From contig NZ_CP102252.1 in the NCBI RefSeq assembly GCF_025145645.1, forward strand, positions 1,550,001 to 1,614,000: a stretch of 64,000 bases of DNA, written 5' to 3'. The position numbers were made by a program, and so were the translations under genes. Shown one piece after another: positions 17,343-25,837 of this stretch (within the stretch, counting starts at the first letter, position 1; the number at the start of each line of letters is the position of its first letter). A model generated the notes under the pieces. The model ran no database searches, was not told the origin of the DNA, and was given only the letters and a program-made list of their open reading frames with translations. Source of the DNA: Alistipes senegalensis JC50. GTDB taxonomy: Bacteria > Bacteroidota > Bacteroidia > Bacteroidales > Rikenellaceae.

Positions 17343-19583
17343 ATGAAAAAATTTTTCCCGACACTTCTGCTCTTGCTGAGCTGCGGACTTTCGGCCGTCG
17401 CACAGCCATCAGGGAATCCGCTCGTCTTCGGCGAGAACCGCCTGACGCTCATCACGCCGACGCTCTTCCGGCTGGAATTCGCCCGCGACGGCAAATTCAT
17501 CGACGATCCCACGATCTTCGCCTACGACCGTTCGAACCTGCTTCCCGCGGACCGGTTCGAGGTGCGGGCGCTGGGCGGCGACCGCTACGAGATCACGACC
17601 GAAGCCCTGCGTATCGTCTACGAGCACGACGGCTTCCCGTTCGGACTGCACAACTTCGCGGCCTACTACAAGCTCAACGGCAAGGAAAAGAAGTTCACCA
17701 ACCGCTGCATCTTCCGCAACAACCTCGGCGGCCCGGTCGAAACCCTCGACCGCGTCACCGGTGAAATCCCCATGCAGGACGGGTTGCTGAGCCGCGACGG
17801 CTGGTACGTGATCGACGACGAACGCTCCGACCTGCTGGTCGATGGATGGCTCCGGCCGCGCGACACCCGCAGCCATGTGCAGGACCAGTACTGCTTCGTC
17901 TACGGCAACGACTACAAGGCCGCGCTGGCCGACCTGGGAGCCATCGGCGGACGGGTTCCGATGACCCGCAAATACATCCACGGCGTCTGGTACTGCCGCT
18001 ACTGGGACTACACCTCCGAGGAGTTCCTCTCGATCATCGACGGCTACGAGCAGAACGACTTCCCGCTCGACAACCTCGTCTTCGACATGGGCTGGCACAC
18101 CTATACGGCCCGAACCGGCACCGGTCATGCCGGCAGCCGCAGCTGGACGGGCTATACCTGGGAGCGCGAACGCATTCCCGATCCCGAAGCGCTGATCGCC
18201 GAGGTGCACCGCCGCGGCGTGACCGTATCGCTCAACGACCATCCGCACGACGGCATCCGTCCCCACGAGGAGATGTACGGCGCCTTTATGAAGGATATGG
18301 GGGCCGATCCGGCCAAACCGCTCCTTTTCGACCTGGGCGACCGCAAATACATGGAGACCTTCTTCAAACACGCCCATCACACCACCGAGGATATGGGCGT
18401 CGATTTCTGGTGGCTCGACTGGCAGCAGAACTACCTCTATCCCGAGGTGCGGGGATACCGTTCCACCTCGTTGCAGTGGATCAACGAACTTTACTACCGC
18501 GAAACGGAGCGGAAAGGGCTGCGCGGCGCGGGTTACAGCCGTTGGGCCGGGTGGGGCGACCACCGCCATCCCATCCAGTTCTCGGGCGACGCGCAGGCCA
18601 ACTGGGAGATGCTGGCTTTCGAGGTCAAGCTCACGGCCGCCAGCGGCAATGCGGGCTGCTACTACTGGGCGCACGACATCGGCGGATTCCGCGGCGACCC
18701 CAATCCCGAACTTACCGTGCGCTGGACGCAGTTCGGAGCCTTGTCGGCCGCCCTGCGCGTGCACTCGACCAAGGATGCGCGGCTCGACCGCCGTCCGTGG
18801 ATCAGCGGCGAACGCGAAACCGCCGCCATGCGCCGCATGTACCACATGCGCTCGGAGCTGATGCCCTACGTTTACAGCAGCGTCTGGCAGACCCATTCGA
18901 CGATGGTGCCGCTGAACCGCCCGATGTATATCGAATACGGCGGCGACGAACGCGCATACTGCAACGAGCAGGAGTTCCTTTTCGGGGACCTGCTGCTCGC
19001 CGCCCCCATCGCCTCGCCCGGCACGGGCCCCGACAAGGTCGCTTCGCAACGGGTGTGGTTCCCCGGAGAGGATGTCTGGTACGACTTCTTCACCCATGAA
19101 CGCTTCGACGGCGGCCGGGAGTGCGAAATATCCAAGCCGCTCGAAGAGTTTCCGCTCTACGTCCGGGGAGGCTGGGTGCTGCCCATGCAGCCCTATACGC
19201 CGCGGCCGGCCTCGACGCCGCTCACGACGCTCGTCATGCGCGTCTACCCCTCGGCCGGCGATGCCGACAACACCTATACGCTCTACGAGGACGACGGAGT
19301 GACCCGCGATTACGAACGGGGTGCGTATGCGACCACGCAACTCAATTACCGCCGGACGGGGCGGGTGACGACCGTAACGGTCCGTCCCACCGCAGGCTCT
19401 TACGAAGGTCAGGTCGTCAAACGCGCCTACCGGCTTCAGCTCCCCGCCGCCGGAAAGATCGAAAAAGCGAAGGTCGGGGGCCGCAGCGTGAAGCCCGTGT
19501 TCGATGAAAAGCTGAAATGCCGTGTGATAGAGGTCCCCGCGACCGACATCCGCCGGGAGGTGAAGATCGAAATCATCGTTTGA
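17343..19583 (+). CDS. Glycoside hydrolase family 31 enzyme
   Basis: The ATG at 17343 gives a signal peptide (MKKFFPTLLLLLSCGLSAVAQ) and is preferred to the ATG 13 codons earlier; the product is 746 aa. An N-terminal beta-sandwich (about 25-195) precedes the catalytic barrel. The barrel starts with YIHGVWYCRYWDY and contains GVDFWWLDWQQ, with Asp359 as probable nucleophile, and FSGDAQANW, with Asp416 as probable acid/base. C-terminal beta domains include YTLYEDDGVTRDYERG. The Cys at residue 14 could also make it a lipoprotein. GH31 members act on alpha-linked glucose, xylose, galactose or GalNAc; the sequence alone does not tell which. It closes the first locus, before a strong terminator. 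Confidence 0.88.
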   Translation: MKKFFPTLLLLLSCGLSAVAQPSGNPLVFGENRLTLITPTLFRLEFARDGKFIDDPTIFAYDRSNLLPADRFEVRALGGDRYEITTEALRIVYEHDGFPFGLHNFAAYYKLNGKEKKFTNRCIFRNNLGGPVETLDRVTGEIPMQDGLLSRDGWYVIDDERSDLLVDGWLRPRDTRSHVQDQYCFVYGNDYKAALADLGAIGGRVPMTRKYIHGVWYCRYWDYTSEEFLSIIDGYEQNDFPLDNLVFDMGWHTYTARTGTGHAGSRSWTGYTWERERIPDPEALIAEVHRRGVTVSLNDHPHDGIRPHEEMYGAFMKDMGADPAKPLLFDLGDRKYMETFFKHAHHTTEDMGVDFWWLDWQQNYLYPEVRGYRSTSLQWINELYYRETERKGLRGAGYSRWAGWGDHRHPIQFSGDAQANWEMLAFEVKLTAASGNAGCYYWAHDIGGFRGDPNPELTVRWTQFGALSAALRVHSTKDARLDRRPWISGERETAAMRRMYHMRSELMPYVYSSVWQTHSTMVPLNRPMYIEYGGDERAYCNEQEFLFGDLLLAAPIASPGTGPDKVASQRVWFPGEDVWYDFFTHERFDGGRECEISKPLEEFPLYVRGGWVLPMQPYTPRPASTPLTTLVMRVYPSAGDADNTYTLYEDDGVTRDYERGAYATTQLNYRRTGRVTTVTVRPTAGSYEGQVVKRAYRLQLPAAGKIEKAKVGGRSVKPVFDEKLKCRVIEVPATDIRREVKIEIIV

Positions 19584-19608
19584 TCCGACCCCGGAGAGCG
19601 AAACGTGC

Positions 19609-19651
19609 GACGAATCTCCGCCGGGAAACGGTGCGGGATTCGTCTTTTTTT
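19609..19651 (+). terminator. Terminator closing the first glycan-utilisation locus
   Basis: GACGAATC (19609-19616) pairs perfectly with GATTCGTC (19637-19644) with further GC pairing possible in the loop, and seven T residues follow directly. Confidence 0.75.
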
Positions 19652-19652
19652 A

Positions 19653-19660
19653 TAAATTTG
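19653..19660 (+). promoter_or_regulatory. -7 promoter box of the DUF6377 regulator gene (TAAATTTG)
   Basis: TAAATTTG matches the TAnnTTTG consensus and lies 17 bases before the start codon at 19678, giving a short leader. It begins two bases after the preceding T-run. No convincing -33 TTTG is present. Confidence 0.5.
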
Positions 19661-19677
19661 TCTATAAACCCGAACCG

Positions 19678-21300
19678 ATGAAGACTTTTCCGCCATATAT
19701 CGCCTGCGCTCTCTGCCTTGCCGGACTCGTCGCCTGCCGCCAGAGCGAAACGGAATTGTTGCTGGCCGAACTGGACCGTACCATCGAGAACAAGGCCGTT
19801 TACACCGAGCGTTTCAACCTCCGCGCCGATTCGCTGCGCCGGGCGCTGCGGGACGCCGACGACGACACGCGGCGCTGGCAGACCGCGAACCGGCTTTTCG
19901 ACGCCTACATCACCTACAATATCGACACGGCCGCCCGTTACGTCGCCCTGATGTACGACCTTGCCGAGCACACGGGCCGCCGGGACATGAAGTTTCTGTC
20001 CACCACCTGCGACATATCCGTCCTGATCGGCCGCAACAACATCGAAGACGCCTACGACCGGATTCGGTCGCTCGACACCGCAGGCATCACCAAGCGGATG
20101 CGTGCGAGCTACTACACTCAGCAGATGGTCGTCTACGGGCGTCTCGCCTCGCAGAACACCTCCGAATCCCGCAGCAGGGCCTATGCCGACACGCTCGCCC
20201 GGATACGGCGCGTGCGCATCGGCTTCGACGGACACTCGTACGTCACACGCCAACGGCTGCGGGCCATCGACCTGCTGTCGCAGCAGCGTTGCGACGAGGC
20301 GCTCGATGTGCTGCTGCCGCTTTACAATCCCCGGCAGAGTTCGCGGACACTGGCCCGCGTGGCGTACAACATAGCCAACGTATACGAAACCCTCGGCGAC
20401 CGCGAGCAGCGCAAATACTGGCTCGCCCGCGCCGCGGTAAACGACCTGCGAACCCCCGTCAGGGAGTACCTCTCCCTGTACGAACTGGCGCTGATGATGT
20501 TCGAGGAGAAGGACATGGAGCGTGCGGCCCGCTATATTCAGTGCACGGTCGCCGATATGCTTTCGTGCAACTACAACACGCGCATCTTCCATTCGAGCCA
20601 GGCCGAGATGATCATCAATCAGGCCGTGGTTTACAGCATCAACTCCCGCAGCCGCATCCTGACGGTCATGGTCAGCGTTTTCCTGCTTCTGCTGGTGATC
20701 ATAGCCCTGCTGCTGTTCCACACGCAGCGCCAGCACCTGCGGCTGAGGCGCAACACCTCCCTGATTTACGAAGTCAACAGGCGGCTTCACGAACGCAACG
20801 AACAGTTCCGGATCGTGAACGACCGTCTGCGCGACGCCAACAAGATCAAGGACAGTTATGTGTTCCGCTACATGCAGCTCGCCTCGCATTACATCGGCCG
20901 GGTTGACGAATACCGGATGGAATTGCGAAAAACCGCCAAAACCGACGGTACGGAGGCCCTGATGCGCAAACTGCGGTCGCCTTCGGATGTGGACCGCAAT
21001 TACCGCGACTTCTACCGCATCTTCGACGAAACGTTCCTCGGCATCTTCCCCGACTTCGTAGAGCGGGTCAACGAGCTGCTCGAAGAGCCGGCGCGTTTTC
21101 CGGTGCGTTCGGACGGGGCTCTTTCGACCGAACTGCGCATCCTGGCCGTCATGCGGCTGGGGATCACCGACAGCGGTTGCATCGCCAGTTTTCTGAACTG
21201 CGCTTCGGCAACGGTTTATACCTATCGCACCAAACTCCGCAATTCGGCGCTCGGCTCGCGCAGCGATTTCGAAAGGAAGATCCAGCATATCGGCCTCTGA
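19678..21300 (+). CDS. DUF6377-type membrane regulator with periplasmic TPR region
   Basis: The 540-aa product has a lipoprotein-like or cleavable N-terminal signal (YIACALCLAGLVAC). Residues about 30-310 are helical repeats of the TPR kind, predicted to be periplasmic. A strong membrane segment at about 326-346 (VMVSVFLLLLVIIALLLF) is followed by a coiled-coil linker (LIYEVNRRLHERNEQFRIV). The cytoplasmic part ends in a helix-turn-helix-like element (LRILAVMRLGITDSGCIASF, then CASATVYTYRTKLRNSA) that resembles LuxR-type DNA-binding domains. Relatives occur beside SusC/SusD loci and are presumed one-component sensors that regulate them. It has its own promoter and is convergent with the hybrid regulator. 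Confidence 0.75.
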   Translation: MKTFPPYIACALCLAGLVACRQSETELLLAELDRTIENKAVYTERFNLRADSLRRALRDADDDTRRWQTANRLFDAYITYNIDTAARYVALMYDLAEHTGRRDMKFLSTTCDISVLIGRNNIEDAYDRIRSLDTAGITKRMRASYYTQQMVVYGRLASQNTSESRSRAYADTLARIRRVRIGFDGHSYVTRQRLRAIDLLSQQRCDEALDVLLPLYNPRQSSRTLARVAYNIANVYETLGDREQRKYWLARAAVNDLRTPVREYLSLYELALMMFEEKDMERAARYIQCTVADMLSCNYNTRIFHSSQAEMIINQAVVYSINSRSRILTVMVSVFLLLLVIIALLLFHTQRQHLRLRRNTSLIYEVNRRLHERNEQFRIVNDRLRDANKIKDSYVFRYMQLASHYIGRVDEYRMELRKTAKTDGTEALMRKLRSPSDVDRNYRDFYRIFDETFLGIFPDFVERVNELLEEPARFPVRSDGALSTELRILAVMRLGITDSGCIASFLNCASATVYTYRTKLRNSALGSRSDFERKIQHIGL

Positions 21301-21511
21301 CGGAATATATTCGGCGGAATGGCCGGCGATTCACCGACAGCCAGCTACGGAGGCGACGAATCACCCGAAAGCGGGCCATGCACCGCCCCTGTCACCCGAC
21401 AATGCGGCACTCTCCGGGAATCCCGAGAGCCCCAAAGTCCCGAATCGGTCGGCCGGAATCTTTCGCCTCCGGCTTCTTCACGACACGCCCCGGGTCCATC
21501 TGCCCCGCCGG
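21301..21511. other. Short intergenic gap between convergent regulator genes
   Basis: The gap holds a modest hairpin (GCCGGA at about 21451 with TCCGGC at about 21469) followed by TTCTTC, and CTCTCCGGG/CCCGAGAG around 21411-21430. Either could act as a weak two-way terminator. No gene is visible. Confidence 0.35.
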
Positions 21512-24500
21512 TCAGGACTTCTGCTGCGGAGCATGTAGCTGGCTGTATTCCTTCGGGGTCATGCCGTAAGCCTCCTGAAAATACTTTGTGAACCGGTACT
21601 GGTTATTCATCCCCACCTCGACCATCACTTCGCTGACACGCATGCCTCCCGAAGCAAGCAGCTGGGCCGCACGCTTGATGCGGATGTCGCGGATGATCTC
21701 CGAGACGGTGCGCCCGCCCGCAATGCGCTGCATACGGCGGTAAAGCTGCATACGGCTCATATGCAGTTCGCCCGCCAGATACTCTATGTCGAAAAGCGGG
21801 TTCTGGATATTGGCCTCCACTACGGCGCTCAGACGGCGCAGCAGCTGTTCGTCGTCCGAAGGCAGTTCGACGACCGTGGGCTCGGTAATGGTCTCGGTTC
21901 TGAGCTTACGGGCGAAGTGTTCGCGCGAACTGAGCAGATTGCGGATGCGGAAAATCAGGTTCTCGGCTTCGAACGGCTTGATGATATACTCCTGAGCCCC
22001 GGCGGTCAGGGCTTCGCGGATCGACTGCTGGTCCTCCTTGACGCTGTGGACGATGATCGGGATAAAATTGGTGCGGGGATTCTCCTTCATCCGGCGGGTG
22101 AACTCGATGCCGTCCATCACGGGCATCATCAGGTCGCTGATGACCACGTCGGGTTTCAGTTTCTGCGCCAGCGCCAGCCCCGCCCCGCCGTCAGGAGCCA
22201 CGGCTATCCGGAAATGCTCTTTCAGGCAGCTCTCGATGTAAGCACTCATGTCGGCATTGTCTTCGACGATCAGCACCAGATATTTCCTCCCATCAGTCCC
22301 GGATTCCGCCGGCTCCTCTCCGGTCCGGGACTGCGGAGATTCACCGAGCTCGGAAACCTGTTCGTCAGAATAACAGCTGCGGTCGATGGGAAAGCGAACC
22401 GTGAAAACGGAGCCCTTGCCCTCCTCGCTGCCGACCGTGATCTCGCCCGCATGGAGTTCGATCAGCGCCTTTGAAAACGACAGTCCCACGCCGCTGCTCA
22501 CACCGTTCAGAGGCGTCCCGTGGAAAAAAAGGTCGAAGATCCGGTGCATGTCCGCAGCCGGAATGCCGACCCCGGAATCCTGTACCGCAATCACGGCATA
22601 ATGAACCCGGTCGTGCTGCTCGACAGCCAGCCGGACATGGATATCGCCCTGCTCGGGTGTGAATTTATAGGCGTTGGAGATCAGATTCTGAAGCACCTTT
22701 TCTATCTTATCGCGGTCGAACCACGCATCCGGAATTTCCTTGGGCGCCTCAAAGTGCATCATGATCCCGGTCTGTTCGCTCATGCTCCCAAACGAGTGCA
22801 CCACCTCGCGGACAGTATAGGCCAGATCGTAGCGCGACACTTTCAGCGGCAGGTTCTGGGCCGAAACCTTGCGGATTTCAAGCAGCTGGTTGATCAGTTT
22901 CAGCAGTTTGTTGACGTTCCGGCGAATCAGCCCCAGCCGGAAACCGACGTATTCGCCGAGGTCCGTACGCTCCTCCAGGTCTTTGAGCGGCGCGGTGATG
23001 AGCGCCAGCGGCGTGCGGAGTTCGTGGGTGATGTTCGTGTAGAAGCTGAGCTTCATTTCGGAAAGTTCACGGGTCTTCTCCTGCTCGATCTGCTGCATGA
23101 AGAGTTTGCGGCGCCAGCGCTGACGCGACACCAAATAGAATATCCCGGCAAAGACCACCGCAGCCGCAGCAAAGACATAGAGCAGATAGGCCCACCAGGT
23201 CGCCCAGGGCGCCGGATGCACGACGATCTCCAACGAACGCTCCCGGTCGCTCCAAACCTCGTCGCTGTTCGACGAGGCGAGCCGGAAGCGGTAATGTCCC
23301 GCCGGAAGCCGTGTGTAGGCAGCGAAACGCTGCCCGGCCCCGACCACCGTCCAATCGGGGTCGTATCCTTCCAGCCGATAACGGAAGAGGTTCTTGGCAG
23401 GATTGACATACTGGTCGGAGGTGAATTCGAGCGTGAAGTTACTCTGCCGATACCCCAGTTCCAGCCTCCGGGTCCGGTTCAGGGGTTCCCGGAGCAGGAC
23501 GCGTCCGTCGTACTCCCCGCCGGGTACGACCCGCTGCCCGAACACCTTCAATCCGGTGAACATCGGTTCCCCGGGATAGGGATCGGTCCGGAAATCGGAC
23601 GGATTGAAATAGTTGATGCCGTTGATGCCGCCCACGAACAGCCAGCCGTTGTCCGACACGGCAGCCCCCTCGGTCCAGGTATTGCTTTGCAAACCGTCAT
23701 CGCTCACATAACGCTTTACGCGCCCCGTAGCGGGCTGATAGCGATAAAGCCCCTGACTGCCGTTGAGCCACAGGTCGCCGGCGAGGTCTTCCGTGATGGC
23801 CAGTATCTTGGCGTCTTCGAGCTCCGGCGAGAGAATATGCTCCACCGCACGGATCTCTCCGCCGTCCACCGTCATCCGGTTCAGTCCGGCGTCGGTTCCC
23901 ACCCAAAGCGTTCCGTCACGGGTCATACGCAGACACCAGACATGGTTGTCGCTCAGGGCGAACGGCGCGGAATCCTGCCGCACGACCTCGACCTCGATAC
24001 CGGAGCCGGAGTCCGTATAGCGAATTTTCGAAAGTCCGCTTTCCGCGGACCCGGCCCAGACCAGTCCGTTTTTCGCATCGGCCAGCAGCGAATAGACGGA
24101 ATTCGAAGCCAGCCCGTGCGCAGCCGTATAGGTAACGGTGCGCCCGCTGCGGACATCGTAACGAATCAGCCCGTCCATCGTGGCGATCCAGATGTCGCCG
24201 CAACCGTCCTCGCACAGATCGAGGAAATAACGATAACGGCGGGAAACGTCTTCGGGAATCCCTGGCAAGTGCAGCAGACGTTTCCGGAAACCGCCTCCGG
24301 GCAGTTCATCCAACCGATAGACCCCCTCCTGGGCGGCTACCCAGAGAGTTCCTCCGGCAGTTTGCAGAATGCGCGACACGGAATTGCGCGTGACCGCCGC
24401 GGCAAGATCCTCCAAACGGCCCGTACGGAAATCGTAACGGTAGGTCGAACCTTTGAAAGTATTGGCCCACAGCCGTCCCCGGTCATCAATGAACAGCGTG

Positions 24501-25597
24501 TTGACATGACTCCCGTCATACCCCAGTTCGGTGTAGCGGCGCCCGACGAGCGGTTTGAAAGTATAGAACTCCGGGGCTGCGGTCGGCGCATAGTTCACCC
24601 CGCGGCGCGTCCCGACCCAAAGCACCCCCGAACGGTCGATGCAGAGGCAGGAAACATCGTTATCGCTGATGCGCCCGAAAAAATCGGACTTGGCATAGTG
24701 TTCCGCCGAAACCACCCGATACTGGGCATCGAACCCGAGGGAGTAAACGCCCTCCGTATCGCAGCCCACCCAAAGGTGATCCTCCCGGTCGCGGACGGTG
24801 CAGACCGCCTGGAAACGGACGCCCGACGGCAGCCGGAGGTCGGTGAAGCGTTCACCGTCCGTACTCACCGAAATACCCCGGTCATGGCTCACCCAAAGCA
24901 CGCCCCACCGGTCGCACTCCACGAAACGCACCGCACCGCCCGGAATACCGCCGATCAGCCGCACCGCCCGGCTTTTGCGACCGTCGCGGCCGCAAAGGTA
25001 CAATCCCTGCGAGGTGCCGATCCAGACGTTTCCCCGGCCGTCTTCGGTGATGTCGCTGACATCGAGAGCCTCCAGTCCGCCAGCCGCCACAAAAGAGTAA
25101 TCGCCTTTTCCGTCAGGGCTTGCGACGACCACCCCTTTCTCATGGCCGATCCAGACATCGCCCGCCGAATCTTCGCAGATGGCACGGACCTTCCGCAAAT
25201 CGACGCCCCGGAGCCTTTCCGCATAATCGGTATAGCTGTCGGTGCCGGGATCGTAACGCATCACACCTCCGTCGAGCCCGATCCAGATCGTGCTGTCGGC
25301 AGCTTCGCTGAGACATACGATACGGTTGTTGGCCAACCCTCCGCGGCGTTTGGCCGAATGGCGCACGGGCCGGATGGCGTAGCCGTCGAAAAAGTTGAGC
25401 CCGTCGTAAGTGCCGATGAGCATCCGTCCGTCGGAGGACTGCAAAATCGAGGTCACGGAGTTCTGCGACAGACCGTCGTTCACGCTCAGGTACTTGAACG
25501 CGAGCCGGGTGTCGGTATCAGGAGCCAGCTCGCCGGCTGCGAGCGGCGCGGAAGTCAGAAAGGCCGCAAAAAAGGCCGCGAAGAAGATGTTTTTCAT
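21512..25597 (-). CDS. Hybrid two-component system sensor/regulator (HTCS)
   Basis: This 1361-aa protein combines all parts of a two-component system. A signal peptide is followed by about 650 residues of beta-propeller repeats (motifs such as DSTIWIGLDGGVMRYD, GDVWIGHEKGVVV). A Y_Y_Y domain (about 700-785, ending YRFRLASSNSDEVW) precedes a membrane helix near 797-820. In the cytoplasm are a histidine kinase (probable phospho-His near 858 in NITHELRTPL), an ATPase domain, a receiver domain (Asp near 1156 in VVISDLMMPVMDG) and an AraC-type DNA-binding domain at the C-terminus. Family members bind a glycan fragment in the periplasm and activate the adjacent locus. It is divergent from the second SusC, so it likely controls the pectin-type locus. 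Confidence 0.95.
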   Translation of the reverse strand: MKNIFFAAFFAAFLTSAPLAAGELAPDTDTRLAFKYLSVNDGLSQNSVTSILQSSDGRMLIGTYDGLNFFDGYAIRPVRHSAKRRGGLANNRIVCLSEAADSTIWIGLDGGVMRYDPGTDSYTDYAERLRGVDLRKVRAICEDSAGDVWIGHEKGVVVASPDGKGDYSFVAAGGLEALDVSDITEDGRGNVWIGTSQGLYLCGRDGRKSRAVRLIGGIPGGAVRFVECDRWGVLWVSHDRGISVSTDGERFTDLRLPSGVRFQAVCTVRDREDHLWVGCDTEGVYSLGFDAQYRVVSAEHYAKSDFFGRISDNDVSCLCIDRSGVLWVGTRRGVNYAPTAAPEFYTFKPLVGRRYTELGYDGSHVNTLFIDDRGRLWANTFKGSTYRYDFRTGRLEDLAAAVTRNSVSRILQTAGGTLWVAAQEGVYRLDELPGGGFRKRLLHLPGIPEDVSRRYRYFLDLCEDGCGDIWIATMDGLIRYDVRSGRTVTYTAAHGLASNSVYSLLADAKNGLVWAGSAESGLSKIRYTDSGSGIEVEVVRQDSAPFALSDNHVWCLRMTRDGTLWVGTDAGLNRMTVDGGEIRAVEHILSPELEDAKILAITEDLAGDLWLNGSQGLYRYQPATGRVKRYVSDDGLQSNTWTEGAAVSDNGWLFVGGINGINYFNPSDFRTDPYPGEPMFTGLKVFGQRVVPGGEYDGRVLLREPLNRTRRLELGYRQSNFTLEFTSDQYVNPAKNLFRYRLEGYDPDWTVVGAGQRFAAYTRLPAGHYRFRLASSNSDEVWSDRERSLEIVVHPAPWATWWAYLLYVFAAAAVVFAGIFYLVSRQRWRRKLFMQQIEQEKTRELSEMKLSFYTNITHELRTPLALITAPLKDLEERTDLGEYVGFRLGLIRRNVNKLLKLINQLLEIRKVSAQNLPLKVSRYDLAYTVREVVHSFGSMSEQTGIMMHFEAPKEIPDAWFDRDKIEKVLQNLISNAYKFTPEQGDIHVRLAVEQHDRVHYAVIAVQDSGVGIPAADMHRIFDLFFHGTPLNGVSSGVGLSFSKALIELHAGEITVGSEEGKGSVFTVRFPIDRSCYSDEQVSELGESPQSRTGEEPAESGTDGRKYLVLIVEDNADMSAYIESCLKEHFRIAVAPDGGAGLALAQKLKPDVVISDLMMPVMDGIEFTRRMKENPRTNFIPIIVHSVKEDQQSIREALTAGAQEYIIKPFEAENLIFRIRNLLSSREHFARKLRTETITEPTVVELPSDDEQLLRRLSAVVEANIQNPLFDIEYLAGELHMSRMQLYRRMQRIAGGRTVSEIIRDIRIKRAAQLLASGGMRVSEVMVEVGMNNQYRFTKYFQEAYGMTPKEYSQLHAPQQKS

Positions 25598-25620
25598 ATT
25601 TACAGGCGAGGCTTACAAGA

Positions 25621-25637
25621 CAAAAATAACAAACATA
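25621..25637 (-). promoter_or_regulatory. Two overlapping -7 box candidates of the hybrid regulator gene
   Basis: On the minus strand TATGTTTG (25637-25630) and TATTTTTG (25628-25621) both match TAnnTTTG, 24 to 40 bases before the start codon at 25597. Confidence 0.45.
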
Positions 25638-25767
25638 TCGGGAAAACGACTATCTTTATTTCGAAGAAAACAGCTCCGACCCCGGCCGGGATTCGTCCTG
25701 CGGCGGCGATGCAACAAAAGAACAGTTTAATGTTACAATTTGAATAAATTTCCCCGACAGGGTCCGC

Positions 25768-25775
25768 TACCTTTG
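25768..25775 (+). promoter_or_regulatory. -7 promoter box of the pectin-type locus (TACCTTTG)
   Basis: TACCTTTG fits the TAnnTTTG consensus and lies 62 bases before the SusC start. A TTTG at 25739-25742 could be the -33 element, but the spacing (25 bases) is longer than ideal. That would fit a promoter needing activation by the divergent regulator. Confidence 0.5.
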
Positions 25776-25837
25776 CATTACGGGTCCGAACCGCCCGTGC
25801 AAAACGCAACCGAACCAAACATTAAACCCGCTAACCT

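Noticed and set aside
22520..25747. A 1075-codon plus-strand frame across the hybrid regulator
   Set aside because: It is antisense to the hybrid two-component gene, whose domains are unmistakable; no own motif is seen.
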